From the NCBI RefSeq assembly GCF_000972845.2, contig NC_040025.1, positions 16,184,126-16,248,125 of the forward strand: 64,000 nt of DNA. Reading direction: 5' to 3'. How positions within the stretch are numbered: position 1 is the first letter of the stretch; each line of letters opens with the position of its first letter. Source of the stretch: Larimichthys crocea (lineage: Eukaryota > Chordata > Actinopteri > Sciaenidae). Positions 16,210-27,963 of the stretch are shown here, in pieces. The notes under the pieces were generated by a model that was not told where the DNA came from, made no database searches, and saw only the letters and a program-made list of their open reading frames with translations. Position numbers and translations under genes: made by a program.

Positions 16210-19200
16210 TCAGCCCACCTGATGCTCTCCACGGCTGATGTGAGACAAGAACTCGTAGCGGTCCTGGTCATGGTGGCCACAAATTTGCACTCAAAGGGTT
16301 GATGGAAGCCATGACAACCATGTGGGATGGTGAACATGACATGGTCCAGGAAGAGGATGCGACGTGCCGGCAGTAGAAGGAGTGCACAGGCAGACCATCC
16401 GGTTAACACCTGCATAGTCTCCCTAGAAGAAAGAAGTGAGCCAGGGCTCCTCTTCACTATGGTGGGGGGTACAGGACACGCTCTCTCCCACTCTTGGTCC
16501 AAGTCTTTGGCCTGCTGGGACTGGAGGTGGGATGGCTGCGGGGCAGTGTGAGGGTTTGGTAGTGGGGTGGTGGGTTGTTGGAGGTACTTTGTCGGGGCTG
16601 TAGCCCTTGTGCTCTGCTCTTCTGCCTGTGCTCTCTGTGTCTGTAGAGTCGGGGCAGCCATTGGGCGAGGTGGTGGGGCTAGGGTTAACGGTTGGTTCAT
16701 CAGGCCCTTCAACGCCTCCCGCCCAGCCAGGCCATGAGGCATTACTGTCGCCCTACTCCACCATGGGCTCGGGGGCCCTGAGGAGTCGCATTGCTGTTGA
16801 TGGAGCCCTAACTGTGCGTAGCTTGACAGGAAGGCAGGATGGAGCTGGGACAGTGCAGTTGACCATGGTCTCCCCTTTACCCTACTGCCTTGGAGAGGTG
16901 AACCAGGCAACCACGCAGAGTCCCAGCAGGCTGAGAGCTTGTGAGGTCCCCTTCCTTCCAGAGCCAGAGACAATTCATAAGGTGCTTCAGGTAGGTCAAG
17001 GCGCATGTGCTTTCACCTATGAAGGCCATATAGCAGATATCATTAATAAATAACAGATCTCCTAGGCTGACTTCATCGCTGTATCTGGCCCATTTTCATG
17101 GAGCTAATACTTCCAAACGAACAGACTTGTTTTAGGTTAACCAAGTTCTTATTATTTCTATACTTTATCAGCCACTTACCAAGCTGAATTTACATTATCA
17201 GTAAATCAAAATTAATTGTATGATTTCTTTAAAAAAAACTCACCCAAAAACTTCTGTGGTGTTGACTCTTGCGTTTGGTGATGCTAATTAGCCAGTCTAT
17301 CCACATGCTGGATTTTTTCATTCGATGGCGGGAGCACAGGTTTAGTAACTGTCTCCATATTTACTGACTCTTCACCTGAAAACCAGAAACCCAGTTGTCA
17401 TCAGTATAACATACAGAAAGTATTCAGATCATCATGCAGAAAGTTACAGGTTTATTTGTCTATAAAAGTTTCATGTTTGTGCAATTTTTACCCTGTGTTA
17501 TTGGTGTGTTGACTGCTGTCTGGTGATCCAAACGCCTTCAGATAACTATGCAGCGCTCTAGAGGTTCCTCCAATGTGCTCTGTTGTTTGTAGCTGCGACT
17601 GCAGTAGCTGCACTTGAAAGTTTTCCCACCGTTGGAGAAGAAACGAAAATCAGAGAAAAAATATTTGATTTCTTCTTAGATGGACAAAATAGCCAAAATT
17701 TCACACCAATAAGATGGATACTGTTGATGAATGAATGAGAAATAGCTACTATGGCAGTATTGTTTTATTTGTATGTTTGTGCGAGGGGATTTTTCTGTAT
17801 ATAAAAAAAAGTGGATTCCCCCCTTGATTCGCAATTCCTGAACTGTTCTATGTGGCTTGCCAATGACGCCTAACCTATCACCGCAGCTTCATACAATAGG
17901 CGTTCGGAAAGATTGACGTCAATTCGCTGAAATCCAGTTTGCACGAAGCTTTTCTTTGAAAATGAACCTCTTGAGACCCGCGGAGATCCGAGACCACTGT
18001 ACCCAGACTGTAAAACCTGTTGAATGTGTGTTCACAAATTGAAAGCACCAAGAGGATTTCCTGTTCTCAGAAATTGTTAAATGTCATGTTTGTCATGTAT
18101 TTTACAGTACATTTTTTTTTTTTTTTTTTTTTCACCAATTTCCTCTGAACTTCACAGAAGGGGAAATGGACCATTCAATCCCCGCCTCTAATACTTACTG
18201 TAAATTCATGCATTATACCTCGTCACAATAAGGTGACATTAGGTTGAATAAGTGAACTTATGAAAGATCTCTTCACGTCACATATTTGAGTGGTCTGGTG
18301 CTGTATTTCACGTAAATCTCACTGATTTACCTGCATGTGTGCGAGATGTCCAGCCAAGGCATCTCTCCTGCGACAAGCATAATTGCAAAGTGGGACACTT
18401 AAAAGGCTTTTTCTCCTGAGTGCAGCTTTAGGTGGCGCAACAAGTTCCCCTTCTGGGAAAGGAAGCTCCACACTGGTTACACTGGAACGGCCTCTCATCC
18501 TACAAACACATGGGTGGACAAAGGATTGAAATCATTTGAAGTATTGATATTTAGGGTGATAACGCACTGTACTTGCTTGCAATGTCATGAGCACTTTCTT
18601 GGTGGCTTTTTCCTCACCTGGGGGCTACGCTTGTGCACCATCAGCACGTGGGTCCGATGCAGATCATCCCACACACCTCACACTGGAGCTTCCCGTTGGG
18701 CAGCCTGATAGGTCTGGTGAAGCAGGTTTGGACTGGCCACTCATGGTAAACGCCTCGCTCTGTTTCTTCCTGCCCCTGCGTATTCTGCGCTCCCTTCTTC
18801 CATGGGATCCCCTCTGTCATCCTTCCTACTATCGTCCCTCACAGCCTCTCTTTTCTCTGGCTGTGGAACACCTGGTGACTCATCATCGCTGCACAGCTCA
18901 ACCTTAATGGAGTTTTGCTTATATAGAGAAAGGATGAAGGAAACACATTTACTTTCATACGTAATTTAATGAAGACTTTGATAGACGCCTTGTGGCCACA
19001 ATGAAACAAGGATGATAACTGACCACTAAGAGAGCGGGGTGGTGAGGACTGCTGACTGTTGGAGATCTCGCTGAAGGACCACTGCAACCCGCCATAAAAT
19101 CCTGTTCTGTTGATGACTCTCCTCATTACCTGAAACACAAATATACTCACGTTATTAAAGTAAATAAAGTCTGAAGACTGTACACACAAATCGATAGTAA

Positions 19201-19257
19201 GTTAATATATGAACTTACCTTGTGCATATGAGCGTCCATTGCAGTCATCACATTCAT
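16210..19257 (-). pseudogene. ikzf4: Second ikzf4 copy with many frameshifts (probable assembly artefact)
   Basis: Every ikzf4 coding exon of the first copy is present in order, from the start-codon exon (ATG equivalent at 19257-19255) to the stop equivalent at 16212-16210. One-base gains and losses break nearly all of them: the last exon has several frame changes, the finger-4 exon is shifted, and the finger-2/3 exon gains bases around 18389 and 18411. Introns carry the same density of gaps as exons, which is not what decay of a once-functional paralogue alone predicts. I call it a broken copy and infer sequencing or haplotype origin; a true tandem pseudogene is the alternative. Confidence 0.8.
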
Positions 19258-20989
19258 TCTCTCACCAGATGCCTACAGAATAAGATTTAAAACAGATTGT
19301 CAATATTACTTTAATGATCCAATCACGCCCAACTTTCCAAATCTTCGGCACATCAAAATGCACATGTAATACTTTTAATACTAACCATATAAAATATACT
19401 TACCAGCTGTTTGTTGGTACAAGAAACAGCTAGGAAACCGATAGCTTTATGCTTTCAGTTCAAGTGTCTAATAATAAGTTCACTGTAATGAACTAATCTT
19501 GTAAACTTGGGTTCTGCCTGCTATTTCTGTACTATGTAGATTCTTCTGCACCGTGGCCAGCAATGAATAGAGCAGCTTCACATTTATAGTAAGCTAATGG
19601 AGTGTGGAGGAGGGGTTTAAAACTAATGGGGGTGGACAAAATAATGGAACACTACACTAAAAAGATCTGTGCAACCCCCAAATTTCTCTCCAAGGAAGAT
19701 TTGACAAGATCTCAACAAAGTTAAAGTTAAAGTAACACGAAGTGAACTGATCCCAGGAGGGAAATGTACATCTGAAGAAGATGGAGAGGTAGAGAGGAAA
19801 AAAACGTGTAGGAAAAAAATACTGAGTGGCCTACTATAGAGACAGTATGAACAAAATCGGAGTTAGAGAACTGTATATAGTGTATTAACCTAACCAATGT
19901 GCATACATTGTGCTTATGATTATGATTAACAACATGCAGGTATATATATCGTAAACTTTATATTGAATTTATTGAGACTACATTTATATATTGTGTTTAT
20001 GTATATGTATACATGCAATAGGCTACTATGTGGTTAATACTGTAGATTATAGGTACAGTTACTCCACTGCAGACAATAAAGTAAGCCATGTAGACAACAC
20101 CAGTGTCCACCATACACTGGGGGTGCTGAGTTACAACATTTTCAGACATGCAGCATGTTGATTAAATGAGTGGAGTTAAGGTGATGCTCTGTTGAATTCA
20201 ATGTTAAAAAACAGGCAAAAACACACAGATGTGCAGGTGCCACCTTTCGCTCAATGGATGACAACATGGACAGAGAGAGACTGAGGGGGAGAAAGGAGAT
20301 AAGAGGAAAGGAGGAGGAGGGAGGAGGGAGGGGGGGAGCACAATGCATCGCAGGGAAAATTAATATCCTGGCATTGGCCACACACGGGGAGCAACAGGCT
20401 CTGATACAGCCGGGAGACGCGCCAGTCACACTAGGGCACGGCGATTAAAAAAAAAAAAAAAAAAGGAACGCACATCAGCGCAGACACTTGACTGATTTTC
20501 TACCTGACATGGACGACTGTGCAGTAAAACACATTTTCACACTAACTATCTGCTTCTATATAACCGTGACTACTTGTCTTAACTGCTCGGTGTTATTTTT
20601 ATTTTTATTATTGGGGTGTATTACGGCACTACAGCTCATGGACGGTCGAGACAGCGGCGAGACATAACGGCAATTTGTTGCAGGAGTTGCCACTGTCCTA
20701 AATTGTCCGCATGAAACGCAGCTGTCATCAAACATCGAGCACGTCAAACTGGCCTGAGCTATAACAATGTTTCTCATGAGCCGTGCTATGGCACCCGACC
20801 ACACGACAAATGGCATTCAGCCCTTACCAAGTACTCAAAAACATGCCGTGCTTCCGATTTCAAGCGACAATGATCTTACGAAGCGCCGCGGTGAAGTCCA
20901 CAAGCCTCTTCCTTACTGGCGACCGATCGGTGTTTTCCTTTTAATTGTCTGGATAGCTGTTTGTTTTCCCAGGCGACGACAGCATCTCC

Positions 20990-21023
<34 letters not shown>

Positions 21024-21024
<1 letters not shown>

Positions 21025-21139
21025 TACCTGGAAGAACTTCCGGGCCCATGCTAGGCTACAGACTGAATAATTGTACAGTGATTGTCGAATGCATCGATGC
21101 ATGTCAGCTCTGGGTACAGGTGGCAACAAATAATAATAA
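21024..21139. other. Unique continuation after the poly-T tract
   Basis: Non-repeated sequence that follows the poly-T of the second block (GTACCTGGAAGAACTTCC onward). It is the only place where sequence to the right of that homopolymer is seen, so it is the likely natural right neighbour of the ikzf4 upstream region. No gene is visible. Confidence 0.6.
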
Positions 21140-22484
21140 TAAAAAATGTATTAACATTTAGGAGATCAGGAGAGCCATAGCAATCCAACAGGCGACAGTT
21201 TACTGCCCTATGTGAATATCTGTTTGAGAAATGCTGGTTTGAAGCTGCACAAGCATGCTGGATTTAGTGACTCATTCATTGGAAAATCAGACACTTCTTC
21301 ATGATCAAGTTCCTCTCCCGGATATAGAAGTGGAAAATGGAGTAGGCGGGTTATTTTACAAATTCTCTTTGATGTCTGGTCATATATTTTCTTAACATAT
21401 ATTACATAATCCATTTTAGTAATCATGCTGTTAACTTAATGAACAGGTTCTTAGCAGTGGTAGTTTGGGGTTTAACACAGCAAGTAATCACTCAAAAAAA
21501 GGAAATTGTGTGTAATTAAACTAGTTTTTGAATGACGTGACATCGCTAACACCACAAGGTGGCAGCACGCTGCCGTTGTGAGACCAACCAGACAACTGTG
21601 GGATAAACACAATGCATAATCACTGATTAAAAAATGATAGCAAGCTCTAATTACTAGAATAAAAATTCATTATTTAGATTAATAACTAAATCACACATCT
21701 TATTTAGCCTGTATATGTCACTGTGCATGACAGTAACTGCAGTTACCCTATGTACTCTAGCAGTAGCTGTCTGAGTTGAACTCTCTGGGTCTGTCTGACC
21801 ATGTGCCCTGACATCTTTGGTCACTTTTTATTCAGTGGGACTCTCTAAACTCCCTAAATCACCTCAATGTGCTCGTGTGTGATAGATCCAACTTGCCATA
21901 ATCTGGGTTGGAAATGAGGTTGTTACAGTATTATTGATATACAATACAAATTCTAGCACAAATACTAATACAGCAAATCTTAGTAAAAAAGGACAACGTC
22001 ATCATATGTTTAATTGATGGGTTTTATTATGCCTGATTTTAGGGATTGCTGCAGGCCCCTCACATCCATGTTTGTGCATGCTCTTGAAAATAATGACTGA
22101 AGAACAATGTGGCCAAGAGTCTCAGTGTCAGTCAGAAATGAGTGAAGTGCAACTATTTGAATCGATGAGGTCTGTGCCGGCGTAGAAGGACTTCATAAGC
22201 CTCTTGAATCTTCATAAACATTTCCTCAGCATTCTTGCTGGGGTTGTGGTCTGGATGCCACGTCTTGGCCAGCTCCTGCAACACAAATATGTACATAAAA
22301 TGTACAGTATACATGAACTATAACCTTCTTAACTTGTCACTTATATAGACTTTACAGAGTTCAGAGATTGTTCACCTGCAGTGCCTCTTTCTCTCTCTCA
22401 GTGTACTCTCTGAGCAGTATTTCTAGCACCTTCTTCCAAGCTTCTTCATAGTAACTCCCACCAGTAAAAAAAACACAAGATCCG
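21140..22484. repeat. Shortened duplicate of the dnajc22 3' region, left part
   Basis: Matches 22905-25054 after removal of the ikzf4-derived insert there. Identity is high by eye, with scattered substitutions and small gaps. At 22484 the match jumps to the equivalent of 26348, so dnajc22 exon 2 and most of exon 3 are absent from this copy. Whether it is real DNA or an assembly mosaic is not decidable from sequence alone. Confidence 0.85.
22153..22484 (-). pseudogene. dnajc22: Truncated dnajc22 copy
   Basis: It holds the J-domain end of dnajc22 (AKTWHPDHNPSKN, HPD intact, to the TAG stop at 22155-22153) and the end of the preceding exon (about 22380-22484), with the intervening intron. Compared with the intact gene, the first 54 nt of the last exon are missing exactly from the splice acceptor, removing 18 codons that begin the J domain. 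The T run of the preceding exon gains one base. All membrane-coding sequence is absent and the block joins intronic sequence at 22484. It cannot make Dnajc22. Confidence 0.85.
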
Positions 22485-22885
22485 TTTAAGACAAATTGGG
22501 TTTCTTCTAATAATAACTAGATTACTTACTGAGACCACAAATCCAATCCTGTCCAGTACTGTCCATAGTTAAAGTTGATGCAAGTTGTTGCAACAGTTGG
22601 ATTTTGGATCATGTCAATGAAATTACGTAGTGGCCTCAAATGGTCCCTGGCGGTGTTTTACCATTACTATAGTGATGTTACTGGATTAATAGTACTGCTG
22701 TACTAATGTGTCTGTTTTAATTTAAATGTAATTTTATGGGCTAATTTAACCATTTTATATACTTCTGGGTATGACCAGGAATCTATAAAACTCAGCTCTT
22801 TCATGAGTTCATAAAAATCGTTCTGAGAAACAGAATCACTTTTATTGGCCAGGTATGTATACACATGCAAGGAATTTGACTCCAT
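22485..22885. repeat. Duplicate of 26348-26746
   Basis: Starts with TTTAAGACAAATTGGG and repeats the sequence upstream of dnajc22 nearly base for base, including the words CAGTACTGTCC and GTCCCTGGCGG. It ends in a retroposon-like tail (AGAATCACTTTTATTGGCCA, about 22828-22880). The two copies differ by only a handful of substitutions. Confidence 0.88.
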
Positions 22886-23144
22886 TTTTAAAATAATAAT
22901 TTAAAAAATGTATTAACATTTATGAGATCAAGAGAGCTCATGGCACCCAACAGGCGACAGTTTACTGCCCTATGTGAATATCTGTTTGAGAAATGCTGGT
23001 TTGAAGCTGCACAAGCATGCTGGATTTAGTGACTTCATTCACTGGAAAATCAGACACTTATGATCAAGTCCTCTTCCGGAAAAAGAAGTAGAAAATGGAT
23101 TAGGCGGGTTATTTTACAAAATTCTCTTTGATGTCTGTCCATAT

Positions 23145-23777
23145 AACTTCACAGAAGGGGAAATGGACCATTCAATCCCCGCCTCTAATACTTACTGTAA
23201 ATTCATGCATTATACCTCGTCACAATAAGGTGACATTAGGTTGAATAAGTGAACTTATGAAAGATCTCTTCACGTCACATATTTGATTGTGTCTGGTGCT
23301 GTATTTCACGTAAATCTCACTGATTTACCTGCATGTGTGCGTAGATGTCCAGCCAAGGCATCTCTCCCGCGACAAGCATAGTTGCAAATGGGACACTTAA
23401 AAGGCTTTTCTCCTGAGTGCAACTTTATGTGGCGCAACAAGTTCCCCTTCTGGGTAAAGGAAACTCCACACTGGTTACACTGGAACGGCCTCTCACCTAC
23501 AAACACATGGGTGGACAAAGGATTGAAATCATTTGAAGTATTGATATTTAGGGTGATAACGCACTGTACTTGGCTTGCAATGTCATGAGCTTTCTTGTTG
23601 GCTTTTTCTCACCTGTGTGGCTACGCTTGTGCACCATCAGCACGTTGGGTCCGATGCAGATCATCCCACACACCTCACACTGGAGCTTCCCGTTGGGCAG
23701 CCTGATAGGTCCTGGTGAAGCAGCGTTTGGACTGGCCATCTCACTGTAAACGCTCGCTCTGTTTCTTCCTGCCCCTG
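23145..23777 (-). pseudogene. ikzf4: Third, partial ikzf4 copy (fingers 1-3)
   Basis: Corresponds to 9612-10246 and carries the complete finger-2/3 exon and the 3' two thirds of the finger-1 exon with their splice sites. Unlike the second copy it is free of one-base gaps in the exons and shows scattered substitutions, two of them coding: Ala to Val in finger 2 (GVSF) and Arg to Gly in finger 3 (CRGRDAL). It lacks a start, the other exons and the stop. It is inserted inside dnajc22 downstream sequence and flanked by direct repeats of about 130 bp (23019-23145, 23777-23905). Confidence 0.88.
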
Positions 23778-24536
23778 GATTTAGTGACTTCGTTCACTGG
23801 AAAATCAGACACTTCTTTATCATCAAGTCCTCTTCCGGATATAGAAGTGGAAAATGGAGTAGGCGGGTTATTTTTACAAAATTCTCTTTGATGTCTGTTC
23901 ATATATTTCTTACATATATTACATAATCCATTTTAGTAATCATGCTGTTAACTTAATAAACAGGTTCTTAGCAGTGGTAGTTTGGGGTTTAACAGCAAGT
24001 AAGCACTCAAAAACAAGTGAAATTGTTGTAATTAAACTAGTTTTTGAATGACGTGACATCTGCTAACACCACAAGGTGGCAGCACGCTGCCGTTTGAGAC
24101 CAACCAAATAACTGTGGGATAAACACAATGCAAAATCACTGATTAAAAAATGATAGCAAGCTCTAATTACTAGATAAAATTCATTACTTAGATCAATAAC
24201 TAAATCACACATCTTATTTAGCCTGTATATGTCACTGTGCATGACAGTAACTGCAGTTACCCTATGTACTCTAGCAGTAGCTGTCTGAGTTGAACTCTCT
24301 GGGTCTGTCTGACCATGTGCCCTGACATCTTTGGTCACTTTTTATTCAGTGGGACTCTCTAAACTCCCTAAATCACCTCAATGTGCTCGTGTGTGATAGA
24401 TCCAACTTGCCATAATCTGGGTTGGAAATAAGGTTGTTACAGTATTATAGATATACAATACAAATTCTAGCACAAATACTAATACAGCAAATCTTAGTAA
24501 AAAAGGACAACGTCATCATATGTTTAATTGATGGGT

Positions 24537-24542
24537 TTTATT
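24537..24542 (-). terminator. dnajc22 polyadenylation signal
   Basis: AATAAA on the minus strand about 125 nt downstream of the dnajc22 stop codon, a normal distance for a short 3' UTR. The same word is retained in the truncated duplicate near 22020. Confidence 0.6.
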
Positions 24543-24666
24543 ATGCCTGATTTTAGGGATTGCTGCAGGCCCCTCACATCCATGTTTGTGCATGCTCTTG
24601 AAAATAATGACTGAAGAACAATGTGGCCAAGAGTCTCAGTGTCAGTCAGAAATGAGTGAAGTGCAA

Positions 24667-25876
<1,210 letters not shown>

Positions 25877-26347
25877 TCAGTAGATCAGTTTCTGTAAAGA
25901 ATATTAGTCATCCTTGGTGAGTCCCTGTACAGAAGGAATGAAAGAGTTTATTTTCACCTACAAGTCAAAACTATTGCTAACTAAATTTCCCTATTTTAAG
26001 TCTGCTATACATTTTGGTAGTTTTCTCTACGATGTGCTGCTGATATCCTGGCCAGCACACTCGAATGGATTTTTAATCTCTGCGATCCAGTTTCCTGGTT
26101 AAATAATATATTATATAAGAGGGATTTATCTTAGCTGGCGATGGACATTGTCATTTTAAATCATTACATAATCCAAAACATAGTAATCTGTAATTGTCCA
26201 TGTTGTTACATGTGTTTTGTGAGAGAAAATATATCACATGTTGTAGCTACAAAAAGTCTGAAACTGAAGTAGGCACCAACCTTTCTCTCTAGGCGAATCC
26301 ACAGTTAATCCATATCACTGACAGTTCAACTGATTTACTTTAAAAAA

Positions 26348-26757
26348 AATACATTTAAGACAAATTGGGTTTCTTCTAATAATAACTAGATTACTTACTG
26401 AGACCACAAATCCAATCCTGTCCAGTACTGTCCGTAGTTAAAGTTGATGCAAGTTGTTGCAACAGTTGGACTTTGGATCATGTCAATGAAATTACGTAGT
26501 GGCCTCAAATGGTCCCTGGCGGTGTTTTACCATTACTATAGTGATGTTACTGGATTAATAGTACTGCTGTACTAATGTGTCTGTTTTAATTTAAATGTAA
26601 TTTTATGGGCTAATTTAACCATTTTATATACTTCTGGGTATAACCAGGAATCTGTAAAACTCAGCTCTTTCATGAGTTCATAAAAATCGTTCTGAGAATC
26701 AGAATCACTTTTATTGGCTAGATATGTATACACATGCAAGGAATTTTGCTCTCAATG
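26348..26757. repeat. Sequence upstream of dnajc22, duplicated at 22485, ending in a retroposon-like tail
   Basis: Partner of 22485-22885. It ends with AGAATCACTTTTATTGGC followed by ACACATGCAAGGAATTTTGC (about 26699-26749), a phrase found at the 3' ends of abundant fish retroposons. The two copies diverge just after that phrase, so the element marks the right boundary of the duplicated segment. Confidence 0.8.
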
Positions 26758-26813
26758 TACATATACAGATATAGACAGAGATGCAGCAGAAAACAAGGGC
26801 AATAAGCTGAACA

Positions 26814-26814
<1 letters not shown>

Positions 26815-26852
<38 letters not shown>

Positions 26853-26853
26853 C

Positions 26854-26902
<49 letters not shown>

Positions 26903-26920
26903 ATATATATATATTATATA

Positions 26921-26958
<38 letters not shown>
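26815..26958. repeat. (CA)n followed by long (AT)n tract
   Basis: An uninterrupted CA run of about 36 bp is followed, after a 10-base spacer, by about 97 bp of almost pure AT/TA with a few phase breaks. Open frames translated across it on either strand are low-complexity artefacts. Confidence 0.97.
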
Positions 26959-26964
26959 CTAAAA

Positions 26965-27105
26965 TAGTATCAACACCTTTCAATAAATGCACTCCTGTAC
27001 AACAACAGCACCCGCTAAGGTAGAATTTATGGCAGACTTGTTGTAATGGATCAAATTGGAGCGTACAAGTGTACCTAATGAAGTGGCAGGTTGGTGTATA
27101 AATAA
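26965..27105. mobile_element. Fragment of a non-autonomous DNA-transposon-like repeat
   Basis: Shares with 52664-52930 the words ATGGCAGA.TTGTTGT, TGGATCA.ATT and GTACAAGTGTACCTAATGAA, in the same order, ending in GTGTACCTAATGAAGTGGCA. Only the right part of the family is recognisable. The element sits immediately beside the AT tract. Confidence 0.6.
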
Positions 27106-27689
27106 CCAATAATAACATCTGTAGACAGATTAAGAATAAGACAATGGTGCATAGAGAAAATAATGCATGTAGGGGGATATGATAGTATATACAGCATGAA
27201 TAGCATGTGTAAAATTGTGTATGTGTGATCATTTTTTTACATGTTCAAAGAACGAAAATGAATTTAAACAGTTAGAATAAATAATTAATAAATAAATGTA
27301 TGTGAATGTTCTAGACACAGGTATTGTTGCTTAAAATCCCCAAACATCCACTAGCTTTGTCCTTAAGCCTTTTCCAGCTAATCCAAGAGGGGTTTTAGAA
27401 ACTGTATTTAGTTTAGGGAAATCTTCACAACTCATAACTATAAGGAATGATATAAAAAAAACAGTAATCTGAAAATTAACCTGTAACCAAAGCTGCCAGA
27501 CAAATGTAGCGGAGTAAAAATACCATTATTGCCTACAGTACTTCAGAAAATGTAGTTAATCACATTCTACCACTGACACAGGGCACATTACAGTAAATAC
27601 ATGAACATTTCATCCTGAATTGTCCTCTCAGGTTGTTTAGTATGTAGATATGAAAAGCATGATGATGATGACGTTTAAACATTACTGAT

Positions 27690-27963
27690 GATTGACAGCT
27701 ACCTGTAGCGCTGCGGGCGTGTTGCCCTGCGGGTAGCCCCGCCCCCGACGCCCCCTCCTTGTTTGTGTTTTATCAGAGGAGCGGACGGCAGCACTAGCAG
27801 GCAGCTAGCTCAGCCGTTTAAATGCAGCCGGGGCTAAGCTGCCACACATCACACGGCATTCACACAAGAAGATGTTTTAACTTAAAAAAACAAAACAAAA
27901 CATTTATTTCTCCTCCAGGGCTTTTTTTAAAAAAGCCCGAGCATACTGGCATGATTCCGGAGA
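27690..27963 (+). promoter_or_regulatory. CpG-rich promoter and 5' UTR of lmbr1l
   Basis: Sharp rise in GC and CpG just before the lmbr1l start: GCGCTGCGGGCGTG, a GC box CCCCGCCCCCG at about 27736-27748 and several more CG dinucleotides, with no TATA box. This is a typical CpG-island promoter. It lies between the divergent dnajc22 and lmbr1l genes but is nearly 2 kb from dnajc22's first coding exon. Confidence 0.65.

Larger units (their letters stand above)
12536..21023. repeat. Large direct duplication, copy 2 (indel-rich)
   Basis: Collinear with 4000-12505 over its whole length, including the SINE, every ikzf4 exon and the final poly-T. Differences are dominated by one-base gaps, often at short homopolymers. 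A few larger differences exist: about 20 bp missing near 17190-17220, an extra ATGATT unit near 19920, and an added segment of about 14 bp near 20095-20112. After the poly-T this copy runs into unique sequence at 21024, so its right end is the true continuation. I infer an unmerged allele or poorly polished long-read copy. Confidence 0.92.

Noticed and set aside
12536..21023. A genuine ikzf4 tandem paralogue
   Set aside because: Gaps occur evenly in introns and exons, the copy is collinear to the last base of poly-T, and an N gap separates the blocks. Assembly or haplotype duplication is simpler.
26714..27232. Open frames of 82 and 123 aa on both strands
   Set aside because: They consist largely of translated AT and CA repeats (IYIY, HTHT).
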